Assembly: GCF_001613245.1 (NCBI RefSeq)
Contig: NZ_BDBZ01000046.1
Span: 51,858 to 115,857 of the forward strand
Source: Nocardia speluncae NBRC 108251
Lineage (GTDB): Bacteria; Actinomycetota; Actinomycetes; Mycobacteriales; Mycobacteriaceae
Direction: 5' to 3'
DNA length: 64,000 nt
Numbering within the stretch: the first letter of the stretch is position 1; each line of letters opens with the position of its first letter. Under the pieces are notes generated by a model, which worked only from the letters and a program-made list of their open reading frames with translations, was not told the origin of the DNA and made no database searches. Shown in pieces: positions 25,156-33,721 of this stretch. A program made the position numbers and the translations under genes.

Positions 25156-25944
25156 ATGGGTACGTTGACCGGTCGGGCCGCACTCGTCACCGGCGCCGGG
25201 GTGGGCATCGGGCGCGGTATCGCGGGTGCTCTGGCCCGGGAGGGCGCGGATGTGCTGGTCGCCGAGATCGACGCGGCGGCAGGCGCGGATACCGCGAAAT
25301 GGTTGACCGGGACATGGGGCGTGCGGGCGCAATTCGTGCACACCGATATCACCGAACAACGCCAGGTCGAGGCAATGGTGGACGCCGCGGTGTCCGAATA
25401 CGGCCGGCTGGACATCCTGGTCAACAATGCCTGGCGCGGAACGGGTTACGCCCGCCTGGAGAAGACGGCGCCCGAGGTGATGTCCGCCGGTTTCGATATG
25501 GCGGTGATGGCCGCGTTCTGGGCCATGCAGCGGGCCTATCCGGCGCTGGCGGAACACGGAACCGGCCGGGTCGTGAACCTGGCCAGTCTCAACGGTGTCA
25601 ACGCCCATATGTATTCGGTCGCCTACAACGCGGCCAAGGAGGCGCTGCGGGCGGTGACCCGCACGGCGGCGCGCGAATGGGCGCCGAAACAGGTGTGCTG
25701 CAATGTGATCTGCCCCGGCGCGCGCAGTGCGGCCTACCAGCGGATGGCCGATGCCAATCCGGAGATGGCGGCCTCGATCGATGCGGCCAACCCGATGGGC
25801 CGCGTCGGCGACCCGCTCGACGATATCGGTCCGGTCGTCGCCTTCCTCGCCGGCGACGGTGCGCGATACCTCACCGGAAACACCCTGTTCGTCGACGGCG
25901 GCGCGCATATCAACGGCGTGCAATGGGCGCCGCAGGTCGACTGA
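25156..25944 (+). CDS. Short-chain dehydrogenase/reductase
   Basis: The 262-residue SDR has VTGAGVGIGRGIAGAL (about 13-28), NNAW in place of NNAG, and the catalytic SLNG...YNAAKEA (Tyr and Lys spaced YxxxK). Family function is NAD(P)-dependent oxidation of a hydroxyl or reduction of a ketone. Of the two close ATGs, the one at 25156 is 7 bases after GAGGAGG, whereas 25150 is only 1 base away, so 25156 is used. It is divergent from the SnoaL-like gene and upstream of a FadD17-like ligase. Confidence 0.9.
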   Translation: MGTLTGRAALVTGAGVGIGRGIAGALAREGADVLVAEIDAAAGADTAKWLTGTWGVRAQFVHTDITEQRQVEAMVDAAVSEYGRLDILVNNAWRGTGYARLEKTAPEVMSAGFDMAVMAAFWAMQRAYPALAEHGTGRVVNLASLNGVNAHMYSVAYNAAKEALRAVTRTAAREWAPKQVCCNVICPGARSAAYQRMADANPEMAASIDAANPMGRVGDPLDDIGPVVAFLAGDGARYLTGNTLFVDGGAHINGVQWAPQVD

Positions 25945-26201
25945 ACGCCGGTCGGCGGGGCCGGGCCGCATGTGCCGGTCGTCGCGGGCCACGAGCGTGA
26001 CCCGCAGTACGTCGGCGCTCGCCGTGCTGCCGGGTGCTCGAAGCCGAACCCGTCCGGCTGTCCGGGCCGGCCCGGTGCGGGCGCGTTTTCCACTGGCTGA
26101 GACCTGCTACGGCGAGCCGGTGACGGACTTGGATAGCGTCGGGGCGGCACATGCGGCATTGCCGGAAACATGTGGCACGGGATAAGCGGGCAGGAGTTGA
26201 G

Positions 26202-27881
26202 TTGGAACACGCGACCATTGCGGGGATGCTGCTCGACCGTCTCGGTGATTCGCACCTGGGGGTGCGGACCCGGGAGCGGGATTGGACGTGGGACGAGACG
26301 GTGCGCGAAAGCGCCGCCCGCGGGTCGCTGGCCGCGGCGTTGCGGGTCGACGGACCGTTCCATATCGGGGTGCTGCTCGAGAACACCCCCGAATATCTGT
26401 TCTGGCTCGGCGGCGCCGCCTTGAGCGGTGCGGTGATCGTCGGTATCAACCCCACCCGGCGCGGCGCCGAACTCGAGGCCGAGATCCGCTACGTCGACTG
26501 CCAGCTGATCGTGACCGATACCGCCGGGATGGCGCAGCTGCGTGAGCTGGACCTCGGCCTCGACGAAGACCGCTTCGTCCTCGTCGACGCGCCCGATTAC
26601 CCCGACCGGGTCCGTACGCACCGGGTGGACGAGCCGGTCGCCGCACCGGCGGTGGACGAAACGACCCTGTTTCTGCTGTTGTTCACCTCCGGCACCACCG
26701 GCACCTCGAAAGCCGTGCGCTGCAGCCAAGGCCGGTTGGCCCGGCTCGCCTATGCGAACAACGAGAAATACGGGCACGTCCGCGAGGATGTCGACTACTG
26801 CTGTATGCCGCTGTTCCACGGAAACGCGCTGATGGCGCTGTGGGCGCCGGCGCTGTCCAACGGTGCCACCGTCTGTCTGACCCCCAAGTTCTCGGCGTCC
26901 GGGTTCCTGCCCGATGTGCGGTTCTTCGGTGCCACCTTCTTCACCTACGTCGGCAAGGCCCTGAGCTATCTGATGGCCACCCCGGAACAGTCCGACGATA
27001 TCGACAACACCCTGGTCCGGGGGTTCGGCACCGAGGCATCACCGGAGGACAAGGCCGAGTTCGCCCGCCGTTTCGGGGCCGAATTGTTCGAGGGTTACGG
27101 ATCGTCGGAGGGGGCGGGATCGGTGAAGCCCGACCCGGATGCTCCTGAAGACGCCATGGGCCGGCCCGCGCACGCCGATATCGCCGTCGTGAACCCGGAC
27201 ACCCGCGACGTTTGCGCCCGCGCGAAACTCGACCGGTTCGGCCGGGTACTGAACCCGGACGACGCGATCGGCGAGATGGTGGACAAGGGCGGCGCGAAAC
27301 GTTTCGAGGGGTACTACAAGAACGAGGCCGCGGTGGCCGAGCGGATCCGGCACGGCTGGTACTGGACCGGCGACCTCGGCTATGTCGACGAGGCCGGGTT
27401 CATCTATTTCGCCGGTCGCAAAGGTGACTGGATCCGTGTCGACGGCGAGAACACGTCCGCGCTGACGATCGAACGGATCCTGCGGCGGCACCCGAAGATC
27501 ATCGCGACGGGTGTGTACGCGGTGCCCGACCCGCGTTCGGGGGATCAGGTGATGGCCGCGATCGAGGTCGCGCAGGTAGCGGACTTCGACCCGGTCGAGT
27601 TCGCGGCCTTCCTCGGTGACCAGGACGATCTGGGGACCAAGGCGGCGCCGCGATTCGTGCGGGTATCGGCGAACCTGCCGGTGACCGGTTCGAACAAGGT
27701 GCTCAAACGTGAGCTGCAAGCGCAGTTGTGGCGCGTCGGCGACCCTGTCTACCACCGGGTGGGCCGCGGTGCGCTGACCTACGAACTGCTGACCGAGCTC
27801 GGTAAACAGGAGCTCGAACGAGAATTCCACACCTACGGCCGCGCACGGTTCCTACCGGACCCCGGCGTTTCACGGCGGTGA
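26202..27881 (+). CDS. FadD17-like acyl-CoA synthetase
   Basis: The 559-residue AMP-forming ligase has LLLFTSGTTGTSKAVRCSQG (about 160-179), the block GYGSSEGAGSV and WYWTGDLGYVDEAGF. The hinge is GDWIRVDGENTS and the catalytic lysine lies in TGSNKVLKREL near the C-terminus. The N-terminal GVLLENTPEYLFWLGGAALSGAVIVG and the overall pattern resemble mycobacterial FadD17, which activates sterol side-chain acids. The TTG at 26202 has AGGAG 5 bases upstream and matches the family N-terminus; the longer ATG reading begins at 26151. The LLM gene starts 41 bases later, probably in the same transcript. Confidence 0.88.
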   Translation: MEHATIAGMLLDRLGDSHLGVRTRERDWTWDETVRESAARGSLAAALRVDGPFHIGVLLENTPEYLFWLGGAALSGAVIVGINPTRRGAELEAEIRYVDCQLIVTDTAGMAQLRELDLGLDEDRFVLVDAPDYPDRVRTHRVDEPVAAPAVDETTLFLLLFTSGTTGTSKAVRCSQGRLARLAYANNEKYGHVREDVDYCCMPLFHGNALMALWAPALSNGATVCLTPKFSASGFLPDVRFFGATFFTYVGKALSYLMATPEQSDDIDNTLVRGFGTEASPEDKAEFARRFGAELFEGYGSSEGAGSVKPDPDAPEDAMGRPAHADIAVVNPDTRDVCARAKLDRFGRVLNPDDAIGEMVDKGGAKRFEGYYKNEAAVAERIRHGWYWTGDLGYVDEAGFIYFAGRKGDWIRVDGENTSALTIERILRRHPKIIATGVYAVPDPRSGDQVMAAIEVAQVADFDPVEFAAFLGDQDDLGTKAAPRFVRVSANLPVTGSNKVLKRELQAQLWRVGDPVYHRVGRGALTYELLTELGKQELEREFHTYGRARFLPDPGVSRR

Positions 27882-27921
27882 CGGTGGGTCGGTGGTGCCG
27901 GTGTAGCGAAGGAGGCAGGCA

Positions 27922-28797
27922 ATGAAGCTCGGTGTCGTGATCCCGGTCGAACTGGGGACGAGCGGGGAACCGGAGGAGATCCTGCGGTTCGCGCGGGCCG
28001 CGGAATCGCTCGGATTCGACGAGATCTCGGCCGTGGAACATTCGGTGGTCATCGCCGATACCGAAAGCGAATACCCCTACTCGCCGACCGGCAAATCTCA
28101 TCTGCCCGACGATTGCGATATCCCGGACCCGTTGGAGCTGCTGTCGTTCGTCGCCGGCGCCACCACCACGCTCGGCCTGTCGACCGGCGTACTGGTACTG
28201 CCGAACCACAATCCGGTGGTGCTGGCCAAACGCCTGGCCACCCTCGACCGGCTCTCCGGGGGACGTGTGCGCATATGCCTCGGTCTCGGCTGGATGCGGG
28301 AAGAAATCGAGGCCTGCGGCGGCCGGTTCGACCGCCGCGGCAAGATCGCCGACGAATCCATCGCGGTCATGCGGGCACTGTGGGCCGGTCGCGACGGTGT
28401 GGATTTTCACGGTGACTACTTCTCGTTCACCGATGCCTACAGCCGGCCCAAACCATTCCGGGGCACCGGGGTGCCACTGTACATCGGCGGCCACAGCCTG
28501 GCGGCCGCTCGCCGGGCCGGCCGGCTGGGTGACGGGTTCCAGCCGCTGGGACTGGCCGGTGCCGACCTCGATACGGCGATCGGTGCCATGCGTGCCGCGG
28601 CCGCTGCGGCCGATCGCGATCCCGCGGATATCTCCCTGGTACTCGGCGCCACCCTGCCGCGCCTGGACGAGTCCAAGCTCGACCGATCCCGTGCACTCGG
28701 CGCCGACCGCCTCGTACTCTCGGCGTCCCGCCACGCCACCTCCATGGATCTCGTGATCGACGAAATGGCGGAGTGCGCGAAACGCTTGGGTCGCTGA
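27922..28797 (+). CDS. LLM-class (F420/FMN-dependent) oxidoreductase
   Basis: The 291-residue luciferase-like TIM-barrel protein begins MKLGVVIPVELG and has the typical SVVIADTESEYPYS, GVLVLPNHNPVVLAKRLATLD and CLGLGWMREEIEACG blocks. LLM proteins of this size in mycobacteria are usually F420-dependent dehydrogenases or reductases, and less often FMN monooxygenases; the sequence alone does not separate them. It lies directly after the FadD17-like gene and may act on the CoA-activated compound. Confidence 0.9.
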   Translation: MKLGVVIPVELGTSGEPEEILRFARAAESLGFDEISAVEHSVVIADTESEYPYSPTGKSHLPDDCDIPDPLELLSFVAGATTTLGLSTGVLVLPNHNPVVLAKRLATLDRLSGGRVRICLGLGWMREEIEACGGRFDRRGKIADESIAVMRALWAGRDGVDFHGDYFSFTDAYSRPKPFRGTGVPLYIGGHSLAAARRAGRLGDGFQPLGLAGADLDTAIGAMRAAAAAADRDPADISLVLGATLPRLDESKLDRSRALGADRLVLSASRHATSMDLVIDEMAECAKRLGR

Positions 28798-28805
28798 CCG
28801 CACGG

Positions 28806-28934
28806 CTACGGATGGACGACGATCTTTCCCAGCGAAACGGTGTGGCCGCCGATCGCGCCGGCGACCACCCACCGGGCGCCGTCGCGCAGGTGCGGCAGTA
28901 CCTCGGGCAGGACCGGGGCGCCCACGATGTCCAT
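28806..28934 (-). pseudogene. Remnant of a medium-chain (quinone-reductase-type) alcohol dehydrogenase
   Basis: Read on the minus strand, about 43 codons encode MDIVGAPVLPEVLPHLRDG followed by RWVVAGAIGGHTVSLGKIVV. This matches the C-terminal Rossmann part of zinc/quinone-type alcohol dehydrogenases (VGGP..LRPGGRYVVAGAIAG). The stop after HP comes where intact proteins continue into the LTxxGST segment. No dehydrogenase N-terminus is present; upstream is the intact SDR at 29008. It is a relic of gene loss. Confidence 0.7.
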
Positions 28935-29007
28935 GCCGTGAATTGCCGGGGTCCGGGTGGACCGGGTGCCGGGGCGCGAGTCCGGCCCGGCGACCCATCC
29001 ACCTTGT

Positions 29008-29751
29008 CTACCGGAGTTTGATGCTGCCACCGTCGACCATGATGGTCTGGCCGGTGATGTAGTCGGCGTCCGCGCTGGCGAGGAAAACCGCGACCCGGCC
29101 GATATCGGCCTCGGGATCGCCGAACCGGTGCAGTGGGGTCTTCGCCAGCAGAACATCTTCGATACCGGGATTCGCGGCGATATAGGATTCGACTCCCTCG
29201 GTCAGCGCGAGCGGCGAGATCAGGTTGATATTGATGTTGTCGACCGCCCACTCGTTCGCCGCGACCCGGCTGATCGCCCGGATGGCCTCCTTGGCGGCCG
29301 CGTAGGAGGTCTGGTTCTCCTGCCCCTCGATACCGGCCCCCGAAGCGAAGTTGACGATCGTGCCCTGATTGGCAGCCAGTTGGGCGTGCGCGGCCTTCAT
29401 CAGCCAGAAGGTCGGATAGAAGCCTGTCCCGAAGGACAGGTCCAGCATCTCCTGAGTGGTTTCCAGCAGCGGTGCCTGCCGGGAAGCGTGCGCATTGTTG
29501 ACCACGATATCCAGCTTGCCGAACGCCTCGATCGCCGCCTGCACGATCGCCGGTGCGTTCGCCTCCTTCGAGATATCTGCGTTCAGGAACTTCCCGGTTC
29601 CGGCCAGTTCGGTCTCGAGCGCCGCACCCGCGTCGTCGTCGATATCGACGAAAAGGACCTCGGCCCCTTCCTTGGCGAAGGCCCGGACGATCCCGCGGCC
29701 GATACCACCCGCACCTCCGGTGACGATCGCGACTTTTCCGGCCAGCCTCAT
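29008..29751 (-). CDS. SDR with NAHASRQAP motif (paralogue of 39402-40145)
   Basis: The 247-residue SDR has VTGGAGGIGRGIVRAF (about 9-24), NNAHASRQAPLLETTQEML in place of the usual NNAG, FASGAGIEG and the catalytic YAAAKEA (YxxxK). It is very similar along its full length, and identical in length, to the SDR at 39402-40145, including DLSFGTGFYPT and NPGIEDVLL. The ATG at 29751 starts exactly at the family N-terminus. The two copies are probably recent paralogues with related substrates, possibly steroid or terpenoid alcohols. The remnant dehydrogenase lies just downstream. Confidence 0.92.
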   Translation of the reverse strand: MRLAGKVAIVTGGAGGIGRGIVRAFAKEGAEVLFVDIDDDAGAALETELAGTGKFLNADISKEANAPAIVQAAIEAFGKLDIVVNNAHASRQAPLLETTQEMLDLSFGTGFYPTFWLMKAAHAQLAANQGTIVNFASGAGIEGQENQTSYAAAKEAIRAISRVAANEWAVDNININLISPLALTEGVESYIAANPGIEDVLLAKTPLHRFGDPEADIGRVAVFLASADADYITGQTIMVDGGSIKLR

Positions 29752-29990
29752 CGCATTCCTTCCGATCGGTTGGAAACTCGCGCTGTCCGGCCGGGGACAG
29801 CCGGGATGTATCCAGCGTATGCGACCGCCCACTGTGTCCGGGTCCACTGCGTCGCGGGCGTGTGTCGTCGCTGTCCTTCCACCGTCGGCGCATCGGCACC
29901 GGAATCCCACCGTGCGGAATCCGCCCTTCTGCGTGTTGGACGTGACCTCGGGGGCGTCGGGTGTTCCGCCGCCACTGCGGATGTGTTCCG

Positions 29991-31352
29991 CTAGCCGGAA
30001 ACCGTTGCGGCCGCGAACCGGCTCGCCGGTTTCGGCAGCCCGAGATGGTCACGCAACGTCGCGCCTGAGTACTCGGTGCGGAACAGGCCGCGTTCCCGCA
30101 AGATCGGTACCACCGTTTCGGTGAAGATCTCCAGGCCACCGGGATAGTAGGGCGGCATCACATTGAAACCGTCGGCGGCGCCCGTGGTGAACCATTCCTC
30201 GATCGTGTCGGCCACCTGTTCCGGCGTGCCGGCGAATACGCGGTGCCCACGAGCGCCGGCGAGACGGTGCAGCAGGCCGCGCAGGGTGGGGCGTTCGCGT
30301 TGCACGATACCGGCGATGACCTGGCGCCTGCTGGCCGTATTGTCGGTGACATCGCCCGCGTCGGCGAACAGGCCGGCCGGTACCGGCTCGTCGAGCGGCA
30401 GTCGGCGCAGTGTTTCGCCGGCGAGCGATTCCAGTTGTTCGAGACCGTATTCGGGGACCGTCAGCTCGTTGAACTCCCGTTCGAGCTGTTTCGCCGCGGA
30501 TTCGGTGCTCGCGATGAACGGACTGAGACCGGGCAGTATCTTCACCTGGTCGGGGTTCCGGCCGAATTCGGCGGCGCGACGTTTGATATCGGTGTAGAAG
30601 GCATGGGCGTCGCCGAGCCGCTGATGCGCGGTGAAGATCGCCTCGGCGTAGCGGCCGGCGAATGCCCGGCCGTCGTTGGAGGCGCCGGCCTGCACCAGCA
30701 CCGGATAACCTTGCGGTGTGCGGGCCGAATTGAACGGGCCGCGCACCCGCAGATGCTCTCCCGCGAAATGGATGGGATGGATCTTGTCCGGGTCGGCGTA
30801 GCGGCCGGCGGCGCGGTCCAGCAGCACGGCGTCGTCCTCCCAGCTGTCCCACAGCGCCGTGACCGCGTCGACGAATTCCCGGGCCCGCGCGTAGCGCTCG
30901 GTATGGCCGGGGTGGCGGTCGAGACCGAAATTGGCGGCCGCCAGGTCGGTTCCGGTGGTGACGATATTCCAGCCGGCCCGGCCATCGGAGATATGGTCCA
31001 GCGAGGAGAAGAGCCGGGCCAGGTTGTACGGCTCGTAGTAAGTGGTGGACGCCGTCGCGATCAGTCCGATCCGGCTGGTGGCCGCGGCGATCGCGGTGAG
31101 CAGTGTGATCGGTTCCAGGCCGGGTGCGGCGTTGTAGGCCACGTTGGTTCGCAAAGCGGGGCCGTCGGCGAAGAAAACCGCATCGAAGGCGGCGGCTTCG
31201 GCCGTACGCGCGATCTCCTGGTAGTAGCGCACATCGTAGATCCGGTCCGGGCGGCTGAGCGGATGCCGCCAGGCGGCCTCATGGTGACCCGCGGGATAGA
31301 TGAACGCGTTGAGAGCGAGTTGGCGTCGCCCGGCCGGAGAAGGTTGAGGCAT
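29991..31352 (-). CDS. NtaA/SnaA/DszA-family FMN-dependent monooxygenase
   Basis: The 453-residue protein belongs to the long LLM monooxygenases that use reduced FMN from a separate reductase. Blocks include YYQEIARTAEAAAFDAVFFAD, SSLDHISDGRAGWNIVTT, HRLGD-type substrate loop region and GTPEQVADTIEEWF. The conserved GWNIVTTGTD and FNVMPPYYPGG motifs are diagnostic. The ATG at 31352 (MPQPSPAGRRQ) is used; longer starts give arginine-rich sequence, and no clear ribosome site is seen. No flavin reductase is adjacent. Members attack xenobiotics, sulphonates or desulfurise; here the substrate is unknown. Confidence 0.88.
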   Translation of the reverse strand: MPQPSPAGRRQLALNAFIYPAGHHEAAWRHPLSRPDRIYDVRYYQEIARTAEAAAFDAVFFADGPALRTNVAYNAAPGLEPITLLTAIAAATSRIGLIATASTTYYEPYNLARLFSSLDHISDGRAGWNIVTTGTDLAAANFGLDRHPGHTERYARAREFVDAVTALWDSWEDDAVLLDRAAGRYADPDKIHPIHFAGEHLRVRGPFNSARTPQGYPVLVQAGASNDGRAFAGRYAEAIFTAHQRLGDAHAFYTDIKRRAAEFGRNPDQVKILPGLSPFIASTESAAKQLEREFNELTVPEYGLEQLESLAGETLRRLPLDEPVPAGLFADAGDVTDNTASRRQVIAGIVQRERPTLRGLLHRLAGARGHRVFAGTPEQVADTIEEWFTTGAADGFNVMPPYYPGGLEIFTETVVPILRERGLFRTEYSGATLRDHLGLPKPASRFAAATVSG

Positions 31353-31852
31353 TGCCGCATTACAGCAACGCCACCACCGTCCGGGGAACGGTAATTCGCG
31401 CGCTGATCCGAACTCCGGCGCGCTTGCCGTCCACCGCGCTTCGGCAACGGGCGCGGCCACGTCCCTGTGTCGAGGCCAGAGCTTGCTGCCGCAACAGGCC
31501 CTTGCTGATGATCGTCTTTCAGGATCTCGCTGGTTCCTTCGCTGATCAGCCGAAAAGGCGCTTCCCGCATGAGGCGTTCGTTTTCGGCTTCCTGGAGTAA
31601 CCGGAACCGCCGTGGATCCGGAAGGCTTTCTGGAGGACCTCGGCGCAGTATTCACCGGCGATCCGCATGGCCGAACGTCGTGAGGTTCCTGTGCGGTTTG
31701 TCCGCGTCCAGTTCCGTTCGCACCAGAACCGCGACGAGGTCGGGGTGGCGCCGTTGGTGAGCCACAGTGTGGCGCCGTCGAGGGTGATCTGGCCGTAGCG
31801 GGCGTCGCGGCGCTGCATCCCGCGGGTCAGGACAGTGACTTTCCTGCCGCCG
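31353..31852. other. Interval holding only the acyl-CoA dehydrogenase relic
   Basis: Outside the relic (31505-31818), this 500-base interval between the LLM monooxygenase and the TetR gene shows no coding signal. Confidence 0.5.
31505..31818 (-). pseudogene. Frameshifted, internally deleted acyl-CoA dehydrogenase
   Basis: Minus-strand frames read RYGQITLDGATLWLTNG, then AMRIAGEYCAEVLQKAFRI and HGGSGYSR, then in another frame ENERLMREAPFRLISEG and TSEILKDD. All three are acyl-CoA dehydrogenase pieces (the mid-domain LTNG block and the C-terminal EYCAEVLQ...HGGYGYSKE...EGTSEIQ block). About 200 residues between LTNG and EYC are missing, the N-terminal half is absent, and a frameshift sits near 31600. 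The gene was lost next to the intact TetR and Rieske genes. Confidence 0.78.
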
Positions 31853-32470
31853 TCACGCCTCGAGATAGCTGACGATCCCGCCGATCAGGGCGTCGAGGGC
31901 GTCGTCGAGGTCGCCGTAGGTGCCGAGCGAGCGTTCGGAGGTGATCCCGCGCATCGCGGCGGGGATGAGGGCGGCGACCTTGCGCACCTTGACCGGATCC
32001 AGATCCAGGTCGGCGAATGCTTTCTGGCAGGCGGTATCCCAGTGCGGTTTCCACGAGGCCAGCTCGGCGGCGGTGAGCGGGAAATCGCGTTCGAGTTCGA
32101 CGTGGTCGCGGGGGAGGGCGGCGCGCAGGGTTTCGATGGCCAGGGATTCCCGGCCGCGCAGGCCGCGGGCCATGGCGGTGACCATGGCGGCGACCCGCTC
32201 GTGCAGGCCGCCGTCCGGTTTGATGCCGGCGGGCAGATCACCACGTTTGTCCGCGGTGCGGCGCAGCACCGCCGCCCAGAGACCGTCGATATCGCCGAAC
32301 TGGTATTTGACCACTCCCCAGGTCGCGCCGATATCGCGCGCGATGCGGTTACCGGAGACAGCGGCGGGATCGCCGGTGGCCAGCGAGGCGATCGCGGCCT
32401 CGAGAATGCTCTCCCGAGACTGGATTCCGCGCCTGTTGGCGCGCCGTTCACTTGCTGCCGCTTCCGTCAC
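31853..32470 (-). CDS. TetR-family regulator, divergent from the Rieske oxygenase
   Basis: The 205-residue protein has the HTH SRESILEAAIASLATGDPAAVSGNRIARDI followed by ATWGVVKYQFGDIDGLW (about 18-66), a variant TetR DNA-binding domain with YQFG replacing YHFG. The C-terminus ends LDDALDALIGGIVSYLEA. An inverted repeat (arms AACCCTCT and AGAGGGTT) lies between it and the Rieske gene at 32626, so it probably represses itself and the oxygenase operon. Ligand unknown. Confidence 0.88.
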   Translation of the reverse strand: MTEAAASERRANRRGIQSRESILEAAIASLATGDPAAVSGNRIARDIGATWGVVKYQFGDIDGLWAAVLRRTADKRGDLPAGIKPDGGLHERVAAMVTAMARGLRGRESLAIETLRAALPRDHVELERDFPLTAAELASWKPHWDTACQKAFADLDLDPVKVRKVAALIPAAMRGITSERSLGTYGDLDDALDALIGGIVSYLEA

Positions 32471-32516
32471 GAGCAGCGATTCTACCGCCGCAGATCGAGA
32501 CCACCCAATTTCACAT

Positions 32517-32545
32517 AACCCTCTTGTATTCTTTCATAGAGGGTT
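32517..32545. promoter_or_regulatory. Inverted-repeat operator between TetR and Rieske genes
   Basis: AACCCTCT (32517-32524) and AGAGGGTT (32538-32545) are perfect inverted arms with a 13-base AT-rich spacer. The location in a 155-base divergent gap fits a TetR operator overlapping the promoters of both genes. Confidence 0.65.
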
Positions 32546-32625
32546 CTATTATCGGTGGGCGCGTGGCCGGATCGGCCGATCCGCACGCCGTATCGAGCAG
32601 CTCACGAAGGCGTGAAGGGGTTCAG

Positions 32626-33675
32626 ATGGCGAAACCGCCGCTGTCGATGGAGCCGACGGGCTGGTTCCAGGTGGCCTGGTGCAATGAGATCACGGTTGCC
32701 GCGGTGCACAAGATGAAATACTTCGGTCGCGAGATGGTGGCCTGGCGTTCGGCATCCGGCCGAATCGCGGTATTCGACGCCTACTGCGAACACCTCGGCG
32801 CCCACCTCGGGTACGGCGGCCGGGTGGAGGGTGAGAACCTGGTCTGCCCCTTCCACGGGTGGGAGTGGAACCGCGAGGGGCGTAACGTCTGCATTCCGTA
32901 CGAGAGCCATCCGAACAAGGGCCGCCGGATCCGTAGCTATCCGGTGGTGGAACGCAACGAGGCGGTGTGGATCTGGTTCGATGTCGAGGGGCGTCCGCCG
33001 CATTTCGAGGTGCCGGATATGTTCACTGCGTTCGGAGACGGCCGCACCGCCGCCGACTACTACCCGCCCGTGCCCGCGGCGACCCTGTGCCGGACGGGAC
33101 TGGAGATGCATCCCCAGTACGTTATGGAGAACGGTGTCGACTTCGCGCATTTCACGTACGTGCACAAAACCCCGTTCGTCCCGGAATTCACCCGCCACGA
33201 CTTCTCCGGCCCCGTCTCCTACGTCGATTTCACCATCGCCTTCGACGAATCGGTCCCCGCAGACCAGGTCGGCAGCGGGGTCGAATCGATCAATGCGGGG
33301 CTGGGATGTTCGATCACCAAGAGTTGGGGCATGGTCGACAACCGCACCATGCCGGCGGTGACACCGGTGGACGAGCACACCTCCGATGTCCGTTTCACGG
33401 TGTGGATCGGGCGCAAACCCGGCGACGACTCCCCGGCGCTCACCCGATACGGGAAGACGATGGCCGATTTCGTCATCGAACAGTTCGAGGCCGATATCGA
33501 GATCTGGGCGCACCAGCGCTATTCGGATCCGCCCGCACTGTCCCGCAAGGAGTACCAGGGTTTCACAGCGCTACGGGAATGGGCGCGCCAGTTCTACCCG
33601 GACGGCGGGCCGTCCACCGATCCGCACCGGCAGTACAGCGGCGCCGTCCGGCCCGCGGACCCGGCCGGCTCGTGA
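32626..33675 (+). CDS. KshA-like Rieske non-haem iron oxygenase
   Basis: The 349-residue oxygenase has a Rieske 2Fe-2S site C54-x-H56 ... C74-x2-H77 (CEHLGAHLGYG, CPFHGWEW). The mononuclear iron triad lies in ENGVDFAHFTYVH (Asp172, His175, His180). The N-terminal GWFQVAWCNEI and overall order resemble KshA, the oxygenase of 3-ketosteroid 9-alpha-hydroxylase, though substrate specificity is not shown. No reductase gene is adjacent, so electrons come from elsewhere. The ATG at 32626 is about 6 bases after GAAGGGG. It is followed by the DapB-like gene at 33722. Confidence 0.9.
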   Translation: MAKPPLSMEPTGWFQVAWCNEITVAAVHKMKYFGREMVAWRSASGRIAVFDAYCEHLGAHLGYGGRVEGENLVCPFHGWEWNREGRNVCIPYESHPNKGRRIRSYPVVERNEAVWIWFDVEGRPPHFEVPDMFTAFGDGRTAADYYPPVPAATLCRTGLEMHPQYVMENGVDFAHFTYVHKTPFVPEFTRHDFSGPVSYVDFTIAFDESVPADQVGSGVESINAGLGCSITKSWGMVDNRTMPAVTPVDEHTSDVRFTVWIGRKPGDDSPALTRYGKTMADFVIEQFEADIEIWAHQRYSDPPALSRKEYQGFTALREWARQFYPDGGPSTDPHRQYSGAVRPADPAGS

Positions 33676-33721
33676 ACCCGTCCGCTCGCCGAATCACCTC
33701 GCCAGAACCGAAAGGCCCCGT

